Positions 25,834 through 33,438 of a stretch of DNA of 64,000 nucleotides are shown here, piece after piece. The stretch covers positions 62,001 through 126,000 of the forward strand of contig NZ_RQER01000005.1 in assembly GCF_004770615.1 (NCBI RefSeq), read 5' to 3'. This DNA is from Leptospira langatensis. Lineage in GTDB: Bacteria; Spirochaetota; Leptospiria; Leptospirales; Leptospiraceae. The translations under genes and the position numbers were made by a program. Below the pieces are notes generated by a model. The model worked only from the letters and a program-made list of their open reading frames with translations. It was not told the DNA's origin and did no database searches. Position 1 is the first letter of the stretch; each line of letters opens with the position of its first letter.

Positions 25834-26340
25834 ATGAATTCGCCAAATGAAAAAATCAAAAGTTTCATAAAGTCGAATGAAATCTTGAGTCTCGCAACGC
25901 AGTTCATTCTTTTACTCTGCGAATTGTTTCTTAAGATCTTTCAATATTTCTATGATCCGCTCAGAAATCTTAGTATTTTCCTCACAGGTTTAGGTTTAGT
26001 GATCGGCTATTTTTATTACGGCGGCTATTGGAGCTCGATAGCCAATAGGATCCTCCCTCCGAATCCGGTACTGGTGAGTAGGAGTTGCGATGATAAATCG
26101 ACAAGTGTAGGTAATTTAGAATATAGCGTACGTGTAGTTACAAATGTAAGGAATACAGGCGGGTCCGGAAAAGTGGTTATTGAAGCTGCAATTCAACAGG
26201 GGGATGAGCAGTGGACGAAATCAGAAATGATCGATATGGAACCTCATCAAACCACCGAGTCTGTAATCGTCTTTGACGAGGTTTCCTTGTTTGATGTTAC
26301 ACCAAGTTGTAGTGTTAAGGTCTTTGCTTACGGTAAGTGA
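25834..26340 (+). CDS. Small membrane-anchored hypothetical protein
   Basis: The 168-residue protein has hydrophobic stretches at about residues 18-40 and 46-66. A soluble, beta-rich C-terminal domain follows, with alternating polar and hydrophobic residues (LEYSVRVVTNVRNTGGSGKV), resembling an immunoglobulin-like fold. No domain name can be given. It lies 13 bases after the nuclease-like gene, so the two are probably one operon. The topology suggests a membrane anchor with an exposed domain. Confidence 0.65.
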   Translation: MNSPNEKIKSFIKSNEILSLATQFILLLCELFLKIFQYFYDPLRNLSIFLTGLGLVIGYFYYGGYWSSIANRILPPNPVLVSRSCDDKSTSVGNLEYSVRVVTNVRNTGGSGKVVIEAAIQQGDEQWTKSEMIDMEPHQTTESVIVFDEVSLFDVTPSCSVKVFAYGK

Positions 26341-26439
26341 ATCATGCGAGTTGCTAATAGTGTTTACGCTCTTGATTCTGAAGAGCCGTGAGTAAGGTGG
26401 AAGAAAGAATTAAAGGTTGTTAAGGGAGTGGGAAGGCAT

Positions 26440-27117
26440 ATGCAAAAAAAAGATCAAGGCATGAGTAAGCAAATATTTGTAGCATACTCTTATAGACTCT
26501 ATGCCAAACGAGACTACAGAAAGATATTTTCAAATCTTGAATCAATATATAAAGTTAGGTTTATATTTGCGGATGAAAAGATAACCAATATGCACATCAT
26601 GCAGAAAATTATTAGCTACATTAAAGGAGCCGACTACTCAATCTTTGATATTTCCGGTTGGAATCCGAATGTTACTCTAGAGTTAGGATTTGCAATGGGG
26701 GCAAGTTCGAATTGGTATATTGCATTAGACCCGGATAAAACCGAAATGAAAGAGGTGCCTTCGGATTTAAGGGGAATCGATAGGATTCAATATTCTTCGT
26801 TTTCAGATTTTGAAGATAAATTGACCATACTTTTAGAGCAACTGTATCCAAAGCGAGAAAACAGTTCCATTGATAGTTATCTGGACTCAAAGAGAGAAGA
26901 TCTATTGAAATTTTTAGCGGGCCAAACAGAGGGTCTAAATATTAAAGAAATTGCTCAATCAATGGGAGTAGAGCAGAGGGTCGCTCAAATTTTAATTTCA
27001 CCTTTGATAAATAATAAAATCCGGACATCCGGACAACGCAAAGGAATGAAATATCATATCGTCAAACGTGGCCCAACTAAAGGAACAAAATATACTAAAA
27101 AACAACGTACGGTCTGA
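26440..27117 (+). CDS. TIR-like / nucleoside-deoxyribosyltransferase-fold protein with C-terminal HTH
   Basis: Using the ATG at 26440 (GGGAG and GGAAGG upstream) the protein has 225 residues. Residues 10-125 form a flavodoxin-like alpha/beta domain with IFVAYSYR at the start and DISGWNPNVTLELGFAMG at 70-87. The NPNVxxELG segment with Glu81 is the catalytic-site signature of TIR-like and nucleoside 2-deoxyribosyltransferase-like domains found in bacterial immune effectors. The C-terminal 70 residues (from about 150) look like a winged helix, with GLNIKEIAQSMGVEQRVAQI. NAD- or nucleotide-cleaving activity is inferred. An alternative start is the ATG at 26461. Confidence 0.65.
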   Translation: MQKKDQGMSKQIFVAYSYRLYAKRDYRKIFSNLESIYKVRFIFADEKITNMHIMQKIISYIKGADYSIFDISGWNPNVTLELGFAMGASSNWYIALDPDKTEMKEVPSDLRGIDRIQYSSFSDFEDKLTILLEQLYPKRENSSIDSYLDSKREDLLKFLAGQTEGLNIKEIAQSMGVEQRVAQILISPLINNKIRTSGQRKGMKYHIVKRGPTKGTKYTKKQRTV

Positions 27118-27123
27118 CATGAG

Positions 27124-27141
27124 CTTAGCAATTATGCTAAG
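27124..27141 (+). terminator. Short perfect hairpin after the TIR-like gene
   Basis: CTTAGCA and TGCTAAG form a seven-base perfect stem with a four-base loop, six bases after the stop codon. No T tract follows, so it is only a possible terminator or mRNA-end hairpin. Confidence 0.3.
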
Positions 27142-27209
27142 GTTCAATGAGCAAATTCTTGCAGAAGGACGTTTAAGCCATTGCCAGTAAACATTATTTT
27201 GCAATTCAA

Positions 27210-27899
27210 ATGGAAACTACCTTTTTTCAAACTTTAATTACTCTTACCATAGGCATTATCCTGGGGGGCATGAAAGATTTTTTCTTTGATAGACAGTCTA
27301 GGAAAAGGGCTCTTCGAAAAGCATTGCTTTACTTAATAGAAGTGTGGGCGGATATCATTAGGTTTCAGAGGAAAACCCTTTCATTAGAAATTTACGTTGA
27401 TGAGTTGATCAAGCGATTTCCGGGACTATCGCCTGATGTGCTGCTTTCAGTAAAAACTTCAATAGGATTATTTAGTGAGATAGCTGATTCTATGTTCCTA
27501 AGTAATGAAGAATTTGAAGATGAATTATTTTTAGATAATCTATCGAAAATTGCGGAGGACGACCCGCTCCTCGCTTTTGAGTTAGAAATTCAGGTTTTCG
27601 CATTGGACTATTTAACACTTTTGCAAAATAGATATAAAGAAATGTTGAAAAGCGCAAATTGGGGTAAGATAAGCGAATTACTTAACCTACTGACCTCTAG
27701 TAAATTTCAAGACAATATAGACGGATTGGAAAAGAATATTCTTTTGCTAGCAGGCAAAATTGGATTCGTAACAAAAATAAAAACCAGAAAATTACTTACT
27801 GGCAATTCTAAGCTCTCAGAAAACCAAATAAAAGACAGCCTCAATGAGATTATTGAATCAGCGGCTACAGCTCTGAAATCAAGAAGCAATACTAACTAA
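27210..27899 (+). CDS. Hypothetical protein with N-terminal membrane segment
   Basis: The 229-residue protein has one hydrophobic stretch at residues 5-22 (FFQTLITLTIGIILGG), followed by a basic patch and a long helical, acidic domain. It is not recognised. Its stop codon lies in the left box of the first, degenerate attC site, so it is best seen as the first cassette gene of the array. Membrane anchoring with a cytoplasmic helical bundle is predicted from sequence only. Confidence 0.65.
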   Translation: METTFFQTLITLTIGIILGGMKDFFFDRQSRKRALRKALLYLIEVWADIIRFQRKTLSLEIYVDELIKRFPGLSPDVLLSVKTSIGLFSEIADSMFLSNEEFEDELFLDNLSKIAEDDPLLAFELEIQVFALDYLTLLQNRYKEMLKSANWGKISELLNLLTSSKFQDNIDGLEKNILLLAGKIGFVTKIKTRKLLTGNSKLSENQIKDSLNEIIESAATALKSRSNTN

Positions 27900-28043
27900 A
27901 AATTGTCGCGGCGCTTCAGGGTCGCTTTTGCGACCCTTGCTTCGGGCTCCGCCGCATTTTGCTTTGTCACTCGCCTTGCCGGGCAAGTCTCGCGCCAAGT
28001 GCTTACGCACACGCGAAACGTCGTCAAGCCTTGGTCATTAGGC
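27890..28043 (+). repeat. attC1 (degenerate)
   Basis: The left box TACTAAC overlaps the stop of the preceding gene, and the right box is ATTAGGC in place of GTTAGGC. The right arm CGTCAAGCC is intact, whereas the left arm is eroded. It is probably a poor recombination substrate. Confidence 0.7.
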
Positions 28044-28084
28044 GTAATGCACATGAAAATGCAGTTCTAAAAAAGGAATTTTAT

Positions 28085-28711
28085 ATGCATCAGATGTTAG
28101 CAAATCTAGATTTAGAAAGATGTCCACATTGCAATATTAATAAGCCAAATTTGCAAAGAATAAATCTCTATCAAACTATATCTTCTGATCACAGGATTCG
28201 ACGTGACTGGGTGAACTATCAATGTTCTCGTTGCGGTGGAATAGTGCTTGGTGAAGGTCGTACAGGCGTTCGGACTCCTAATGAGAAAACATTCATAGAG
28301 GCAATTTATCCAGATAATTCCTTAACTCTTTCGGATTTTATTCCAGTTAGAGCAAAAGAATATCTAAAGCAAGCAATCGACAGTATTGTCGCTCCTTCTG
28401 GGTCTATCGTTTTATCAGCAAGTAGTGTAGATGCGATGCTTAAGAGTAAGGAATACAAAGATGGCTCGTTATACTCCCGAATTGATCAAGCTGCCAAAGA
28501 TCATTTAATTACTAAAGAAATGGCTAATTGGGCTCACGAAATTAGGCTACATTCCAATGAAGAGCGACATTCAGATGAGGAACAAGAACTACCAAATGAA
28601 GAAGAAGCAAAAAAATGTATAGAATTTGCTTTGGCATTAGCCGAATTTCTCTTTGTTCTTCCTTCTCGAATAGAAAAAGGGCGTAATACGAAAGGCGAAA
28701 AACCAAACTAA
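28085..28711 (+). CDS. DUF4145-domain cassette protein
   Basis: The true start is the ATG at 28085, preceded by AAAAGGA, and the product has 208 residues. Any reading from further upstream would translate attC sequence. It starts with a zinc-ribbon-like CPHCN (15-19) and CSRCGG. The body has LKQAIDSIVAPSGSIVLSAS and an acidic HSDEEQELPNEEEA segment before a C-terminal helix, matching the DUF4145 type found in restriction and defence loci. It is a single-gene cassette between attC1 and attC2. A role in phage defence is inferred from the family's common neighbours. Confidence 0.75.
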   Translation: MHQMLANLDLERCPHCNINKPNLQRINLYQTISSDHRIRRDWVNYQCSRCGGIVLGEGRTGVRTPNEKTFIEAIYPDNSLTLSDFIPVRAKEYLKQAIDSIVAPSGSIVLSASSVDAMLKSKEYKDGSLYSRIDQAAKDHLITKEMANWAHEIRLHSNEERHSDEEQELPNEEEAKKCIEFALALAEFLFVLPSRIEKGRNTKGEKPN

Positions 28712-28726
28712 AGAAATGTGCACTAC

Positions 28727-28863
28727 GCATAACTTGGCTCTGACGCTTCGCTTCGAGATCGCTGCGCGACTCTCGCTTGGGCTACGCCACATTTGCTTCT
28801 GTCACTTCGCTTGCAGAGCAACCTCGTGCCATCGCAAACGTCGGAACACCTTGGTCGTTAGGC
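28727..28863 (+). repeat. attC2 (hybrid arms)
   Basis: R'' is GCATAAC and R' is GTTAGGC, 137 bp. The left arm is GGCTcTGACG but the right arm is CGGAACACC, which belongs to the other arm family, so the outer stem cannot pair fully. This is unusual for a working site. Confidence 0.85.
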
Positions 28864-28913
28864 GAAATCGCTTTCAAAAATATTCTAGCAAAAGAATTTA
28901 AATTGGAGTTGAA

Positions 28914-29360
28914 ATGGAAATAATTAAAGAAATAGCCAATTTTCCAGTTATCGTACAAGGAGCTTTAGGCTCTGCATTATTTTGGATTATTTTCGTAATT
29001 GGCCAAAAGGTTATTAAATTTTTAAATCAGTTTGGAAAGGAAAAGGAAATCGCGAATGCATTTTCATTGATGGCTGAACTCTATGATGGGGAAGAAAGAC
29101 ATACTTCTTTTCTCGTTTGTCTTTATGGCGGACTTCATTATTTAATAAAAGCCTTAATAGCCATATCTATTTCCTTGCTTCTGTCAAATATACTCGAGAT
29201 AATCTCTTCAATAGGTTACTTTCTCTCTTTATATTTTCTTTTTCGTGCTTTATTCTTTCTTCCTTACTTTAATCGATTTCCCACCAAAGAAGAGAAACAA
29301 GAGAAATTAAACAAGGTGCTCAAACAACTTGTCAATAAGAACAAAGATAAAAAGGAATGA
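28914..29360 (+). CDS. Cassette membrane protein (148 aa)
   Basis: GGAG lies six bases before the ATG at 28914. The protein has hydrophobic stretches at about residues 11-31 and 75-125, suggesting three or four membrane segments. A central acidic EKEIANAFSLMAELYDGEE loop and a lysine-rich C-terminal tail are also present. No family is recognised. It is a single-gene cassette whose R' (GTTAGGC) and R'' (GCCTAAC) match exactly. Small membrane proteins are common cargo of defence cassettes, but no function can be assigned. Confidence 0.7.
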   Translation: MEIIKEIANFPVIVQGALGSALFWIIFVIGQKVIKFLNQFGKEKEIANAFSLMAELYDGEERHTSFLVCLYGGLHYLIKALIAISISLLLSNILEIISSIGYFLSLYFLFRALFFLPYFNRFPTKEEKQEKLNKVLKQLVNKNKDKKE

Positions 29361-29440
29361 ATTCATTAAATTGAGTCGTTGTAATAATGACTCAAAAACT
29401 GCTATCGAATATTCTGGACTACTTTAAAAAAAGCGACTTC

Positions 29441-29593
29441 GCCTAACTTTCGGTGCTTCCGCGTCGCTGCGGGCTTGCTTCGCAACCCTTGCTCGGCCTT
29501 CGGCACATTTTGCTTTATCACTCGTCTTACATGGCAAGCCTCGTGCCAAGTGCTTCGCACTCGCAAAACGTCGGAACACCTTGGTCGTTAGCC
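29441..29593 (+). repeat. attC3
   Basis: R'' is GCCTAAC, R' is GTTAGCC, 153 bp. The outer arms GGTGcTTCCG and CGGAACACC pair with a bulged C, the extrahelical base expected of an attC. Confidence 0.92.
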
Positions 29594-29617
29594 GCAATCT
29601 TAAATTTGATCCGTAAT

Positions 29618-30928
29618 ATGAAAGAAAACATTGAAAAACGCATTTTCGACTATTTCACTAATTCGAGTGACTTTAATGGCATGCCTCTACGGCAAATTAG
29701 TGAAGAGTTTAATATTGATTATAAACTCTCGATTGATATCTTAAAAGATCTCATTAAGGAAGATAAGGTAATAATACAATCGAGCACAAATCCGAATATT
29801 ATAAGTTTTCATCATTACCCTATAGAAGCTCAATTAGAGGTTTTGGACAATGCGCGGGATATTAAGATCGAATATCAAAACCAGGAAGATATAACGATTA
29901 TTTATGAAAATACTGAATATCCGATCTGCCTTTACCCCTCACAGAGCAAGCTTAAGTCAGATCGAAGTCTGAGTGAATTTGGATATTCATGCTATTCAAT
30001 GCAACTGGCTTACGGACAGCCGCAGTTAAAACCTTTATTCTTTGATATTGATGTTTTAGATAGATATTACAATGATCCGAGATTCAATTTTGATTTTGGA
30101 GATTATTCTGGAAACATCTCTTGCAAATACGATGAATTCTATAATCCGTTAGTAAGAAAGGAAGACAATGTTCTCATCAAATCTTTTGGAATTGGCTTTG
30201 ATGATCAGATGAATCGGGTTGTCGTCGTTTATTTGCGATATTTGCATAATCTAACCGGAGAACATCAAGTCTATTGGAAAGGAAAGGAACGGCATCAAAA
30301 ATGTACGATTCTGAGCGAATACTACCAAAGTACAATAGAGGGGGCTTGGACATCTTCGTATTCAATATTTTCAGCCTTTTTAATAGAGCTTAAGTGCCTC
30401 AACGAACTTTCATTTTTAATATTTAATATCAATCTATTCTATGAATCATTTGAAAATGAAAAAAAGCCAAAAGAATTTACCTTTTTCTTTACACCTACTA
30501 CAAAGAACTACTATGACTTCATTCTTCTCCTTGATAAAATGATATCGGAAAATATAAATAAATCCTTCTTTAATGATAAAATTGATTTGTTTGATATAAA
30601 AGAAGAAAAGGGCATTTATATTAAAAAAGATAAGGGAACATTAGTGTTACTAGAAGAATGGTTAACTTCGATGTTTGTGATCGAAGAAGATGGCTCAATT
30701 GCTGAAATTATTTTGCCATTAAAGAAAGTCAGAAAAGAGAGACAGATTCCAGCCCACAAGATTAATGAAAACTACTATGATTTGGCTTTAATAGAAAAGC
30801 AAAAAGAAATAATATCTGATGTATATAATTCAATGCGTCAACTTAGGCATATCTTTTACCTGCATCCAAAGGCAAAAAGATACATCCTTCCAAAGTCAAT
30901 GGAAGAAGCTAAAATAATATCTATATAG
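29618..30928 (+). CDS. Cassette protein with N-terminal winged helix
   Basis: The ATG at 29618 lies 25 bases after the attC3 right box and gives 436 residues. No strong ribosome binding site is present, so the start is uncertain. Residues 1-60 look like a winged helix-turn-helix, with PLRQISEEFNIDYKLSIDIL. The remaining 370 residues are an alternating alpha/beta region with several aromatic-rich segments and no domain I recognise. It is one of the largest cassette genes. The R' (GTTAGCC) and R'' (GGCTAAC) of this cassette are exact complements. A DNA-sensing role is only a suggestion from the HTH. Confidence 0.7.
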   Translation: MKENIEKRIFDYFTNSSDFNGMPLRQISEEFNIDYKLSIDILKDLIKEDKVIIQSSTNPNIISFHHYPIEAQLEVLDNARDIKIEYQNQEDITIIYENTEYPICLYPSQSKLKSDRSLSEFGYSCYSMQLAYGQPQLKPLFFDIDVLDRYYNDPRFNFDFGDYSGNISCKYDEFYNPLVRKEDNVLIKSFGIGFDDQMNRVVVVYLRYLHNLTGEHQVYWKGKERHQKCTILSEYYQSTIEGAWTSSYSIFSAFLIELKCLNELSFLIFNINLFYESFENEKKPKEFTFFFTPTTKNYYDFILLLDKMISENINKSFFNDKIDLFDIKEEKGIYIKKDKGTLVLLEEWLTSMFVIEEDGSIAEIILPLKKVRKERQIPAHKINENYYDLALIEKQKEIISDVYNSMRQLRHIFYLHPKAKRYILPKSMEEAKIISI

Positions 30929-30939
30929 GCTAAGACTGC

Positions 30940-31080
30940 GGCTAACTATCGGTGCTTCCGCTTCGCTTCGAGCTTGCTTACGCAACTCTCGCTTGGGCTA
31001 CGCCACATTTGCTTCTGTCACTTCGTTTGCATATGCAAACTCGTGCCATCGCAAACGTCGGAACACCTTGGTCGTTATGC
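30940..31080 (+). repeat. attC4
   Basis: R'' is GGCTAAC, R' is GTTATGC, 141 bp. The arms GGTGcTTCCG and CGGAACACC pair with the conserved bulged C. The internal hairpin TTTGC...GCAAA is intact. Confidence 0.92.
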
Positions 31081-31382
31081 TACATGACTACCAAATCTTT
31101 TATTGCTTTAAAGGGTTTGAAACTCGGAAGTTTTAAGGATCCTTTCTTACTAATTATTCGAAAGTTTTTGTAATAGCATCCACTTCATCGCGTTTTTCTT
31201 CTTTTGTACCTTTAGTGCATGTAGAAGCATTTATCTGTTCAACGAGGACCTTCTTTAAACAAGCAACAATGCGCGCGATTTGAAGCGGATGGGAATTTTT
31301 AGAAAGAGTTTGATTAGATTGTATTGAATTTGATTGAATAACCTGGTTTAGTTCAATCTTATTGTGTCCGGGTAGTCACGCC
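31081..31382 (+). other. Non-coding cassette, copy 1
   Basis: About 300 bases between attC4 and attC5 contain no plausible plus-strand gene. The sequence is homologous to two other cassettes in the array (32609-32910 and 35019-35322). On the minus strand a 70-codon frame without a usable start reads QIARIV...INASTC...RDEVDA, and the other copies carry stops and a frameshift in it. It may be a decayed gene or a non-coding RNA cassette. Confidence 0.6.
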
Positions 31383-31538
31383 GCCTAACTTCCGACTTGT
31401 CGCATCGCTTCGGGATCGCTTTGCGACCCTTGCTCGGCCTTCGGCACATTGGCTCAGTCATTCGAATTGCGTGGCAATTCTCATGCCTGTCTTCGCTTTG
31501 CTCAGCGCGCCAACGTCGCCAAGCCTCGGTCGTTAGAC
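31383..31538 (+). repeat. attC5
   Basis: R'' is GCCTAAC, R' is GTTAGAC, 156 bp. It belongs to a third arm family (CCGACTTGTCG left, GTCGCCAAGCCTCGG right), with the internal hairpin GAATTGCGTGGCAATTC. Confidence 0.88.
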
Positions 31539-31557
31539 GCCATTTTGAAATGAAACA

Positions 31558-32448
31558 ATGTACAATTTAATTATCACAGCAGATCCAAAAGCGTGGAATC
31601 GGTTAAGATATGAAATTTCTGAAGATCGTTTTCTGGAATATACCCATACTGGAATTATTAAAGAATTCAAATCTCTTGAATTTCATACTTTAGAAAAGTT
31701 GAAATCTATTCCAACTCTTTTGGCATATGAGAAGGGGGTTGAAGGGAAAGCTAAACTTTCTTTTATAAAGAATATTAGCCGATTATCGAGCGGTATCGTA
31801 ATTCAATATGAATTTATTGATGAAGTGTCGCCGATTACATTTACTACTTTGCAAAAGCTAAGTGATGATCTGGACATTTCGAACTATGAATTTAATAGAA
31901 CTCATTGGGCAATCAAAGATGTCGATCTTCTGGGGGTTTTGTTCCGAAAGAAAATCATTTCAAAGGAGCTATTTGACAGAATGAAGAATTTTGATATCAA
32001 ACAGGCGGAAAGCATATTTATACAACCAAAAGAATTTACTATACCAAGTAATTCTCCACAATCTGATTTAGTTGCAGTGATGATGCCTTTTGACTCATCC
32101 TTTAATGATGTATATAAAGCCATTAAGAGTACCTGTTCTGAAGTAGGCTTAAAGTGTTTGCGTGCGGATAATATATGGCAAGAAACAAAGGTTATTCAAG
32201 ATATATTTAACCTCCTTTATAATAGTTCTATCGTTATTGTGGACTTTTCAAAAAAGAATTCTAACGTAATGTATGAGACAGGTATTGCACATACACTAGG
32301 TCGCACCGTTGTTCCAATATCTCAATCTTTGGAAGATGTTCCGTTTGATTTGCGTCACCATCGAGTCTTAAAGTACCTTCCCAATAAGCAAGGTATTACT
32401 GAAATGAGGGAAGCTTTAAAAGAGCGACTATTATCTTTAAAAAAATAG
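31558..32448 (+). CDS. Cassette protein with C-terminal TIR-like/deoxyribosyltransferase-like domain
   Basis: The 296-residue protein has an unrecognised N-terminal part (about 1-160). A C-terminal alpha/beta domain follows, starting LVAVMMPFDSSFNDVYKAIK at 171-190. It continues with LRADNIWQETKVIQDIF and then IVIVDFSKKNSNVMYETGIAHTLGR (split around residues 225-249). The NxNVxYExG box with Glu240 is the active-site signature of TIR-like and nucleoside 2-deoxyribosyltransferase-like domains common in anti-phage effectors. It is a single-gene cassette with matching end boxes GTTAGAC and GTCTAAC. An NAD- or nucleotide-degrading abortive-infection role is inferred, the N-terminal part being the probable sensor. 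Confidence 0.75.
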   Translation: MYNLIITADPKAWNRLRYEISEDRFLEYTHTGIIKEFKSLEFHTLEKLKSIPTLLAYEKGVEGKAKLSFIKNISRLSSGIVIQYEFIDEVSPITFTTLQKLSDDLDISNYEFNRTHWAIKDVDLLGVLFRKKIISKELFDRMKNFDIKQAESIFIQPKEFTIPSNSPQSDLVAVMMPFDSSFNDVYKAIKSTCSEVGLKCLRADNIWQETKVIQDIFNLLYNSSIVIVDFSKKNSNVMYETGIAHTLGRTVVPISQSLEDVPFDLRHHRVLKYLPNKQGITEMREALKERLLSLKK

Positions 32449-32469
32449 TTAGAGAAAATTCAAAACGGC

Positions 32470-32608
32470 GTCTAACTTTCGGTGCTTCCGCGGCGCTTCG
32501 AGCTTGCTTCGCAACTCTCGCTTGGGCTTCGCCACATTTGCTTCCGTCACTTCGTTTGCAGAGCAAACTCGTGCCATCGCAAACGTCGGAACACCTTGGT
32601 CGTTAGGC
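32470..32608 (+). repeat. attC6
   Basis: R'' is GTCTAAC, R' is GTTAGGC, 139 bp. The arms GGTGcTTCCG and CGGAACACC pair with the bulged C. Confidence 0.92.
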
Positions 32609-32910
32609 TACATGACTACCAAATGTTTTATTGATTTTAAGGATTTGAAACTCGGAAGTTCTTGAGGATCCTTCTTTATAAATTATATGGAATTCTTCGT
32701 CTTAGCATCCACTTCATCGCGCTATTCTTCTTTTGTGCCTCTAATGCATGTAGAAGCATTCTTTCGTTCAAAATGGACTCTTTCCTAAGAAGTAACAATT
32801 CGCGCGATTTGAAGCGGATGGAATGTTCGGAAAGAGTAGAATTCTATTGTATTGAATTTGACTGATTAATTTGGTTTGGTTCAATCTTTTTGTGTCCGGG
32901 TAGTCACGCC
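32609..32910 (+). other. Non-coding cassette, copy 2
   Basis: This is a homologue of the cassettes at 31081 and 35019, roughly 80-90 percent alike by eye. Conserved blocks include TACATGACTACCAAAT at the left, AGCATCCACTTCATCGCG in the middle and GTAGTCACGCC at the right. The minus-strand relic frame has an in-frame TAG and a one-base deletion here. I see no coding gene. Confidence 0.6.
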
Positions 32911-33067
32911 GCCTAACTTTCGACTTGTCGGGTCGCTTCGAGCTTGCTACGCAACTCTCGCTTGGGCTGCGCCACACTAGCTCAGTCACTCGAATTGCAG
33001 AGCAATTCTCATGCCTGTCTTCGCTGACGCTCAGCACGCCAACGTCGCCAAGCCTCGGTCGTTAAGC
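32911..33067 (+). repeat. attC7
   Basis: R'' is GCCTAAC, R' is GTTAAGC, 157 bp. It has the same third-family arms as attC5. It follows the second copy of the non-coding cassette, so cassette and attC family travelled together. Confidence 0.88.
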
Positions 33068-33139
33068 GAAACGACCGCAAAATTCTTTTTTAAAAGAAGA
33101 CTTATTTACGAACTTAATTTCGAAAATCTCAAAAAAGCA

Positions 33140-33171
33140 ATTTGACATCTGAATTATAATGCTGTATTTTG
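33140..33171 (+). promoter_or_regulatory. Promoter of the RelE-type toxin-antitoxin cassette
   Basis: TTGACA followed after 17 bases by TATTTT lies just upstream of the antitoxin start at 33190. Toxin-antitoxin cassettes usually bring their own promoter, unlike most integron cassettes. Confidence 0.55.
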
Positions 33172-33189
33172 AATAAAAATGCAGGTCTA

Positions 33190-33438
33190 ATGAGTATGTC
33201 TAAGACAATTACATTGCGTATTGAAGATCCGATTTACGATATATTTAAGAAAGCCGCCGAAGGCGAAAGACGCACTATTTCAAACTTTGTGGAAAATGCT
33301 GCCATCCAATATCTTACAAATGAATTTTATGCTTCAGATGAAGAGATGGATGAAATTCTTTCCGATAAACATCTTATTTCGTCTTTGAAAAAAGGACTTA
33401 AAGAAGTAGCTCAGGGAAAATATAAAGTTGTCCGTTGA
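33190..33438 (+). CDS. Type II antitoxin, ribbon-helix-helix/RelB-like
   Basis: Using the ATG at 33190 (AGG upstream) the protein has 82 residues. The N-terminus SKTITLRIEDPIYDIFKKAA is a ribbon-helix-helix DNA-binding start, and a helical, acidic C-terminus would wrap the toxin. Its stop overlaps the toxin start, so translation is coupled. It neutralises the downstream RelE-like toxin and probably represses its own promoter. Confidence 0.85.
   Translation: MSMSKTITLRIEDPIYDIFKKAAEGERRTISNFVENAAIQYLTNEFYASDEEMDEILSDKHLISSLKKGLKEVAQGKYKVVR

Noticed and set aside
27171..27178. GTTTAAGC as an eroded R' box of a further attC before 27210
   Set aside because: One box-like word without an R'' box, arms or GC-rich body; it can occur by chance in AT-rich DNA.
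24026..27200. An integrase or attI site at the left end of the array
   Set aside because: No tyrosine recombinase motifs (R...HxxR...Y) are encoded on either strand here or elsewhere in the window, and no attI-like site could be supported.
32662..32865. Plus-strand open frame of 67 codons in non-coding cassette copy 2
   Set aside because: It is not kept open in the other two copies, has no ribosome binding site and a composition not typical of a protein.
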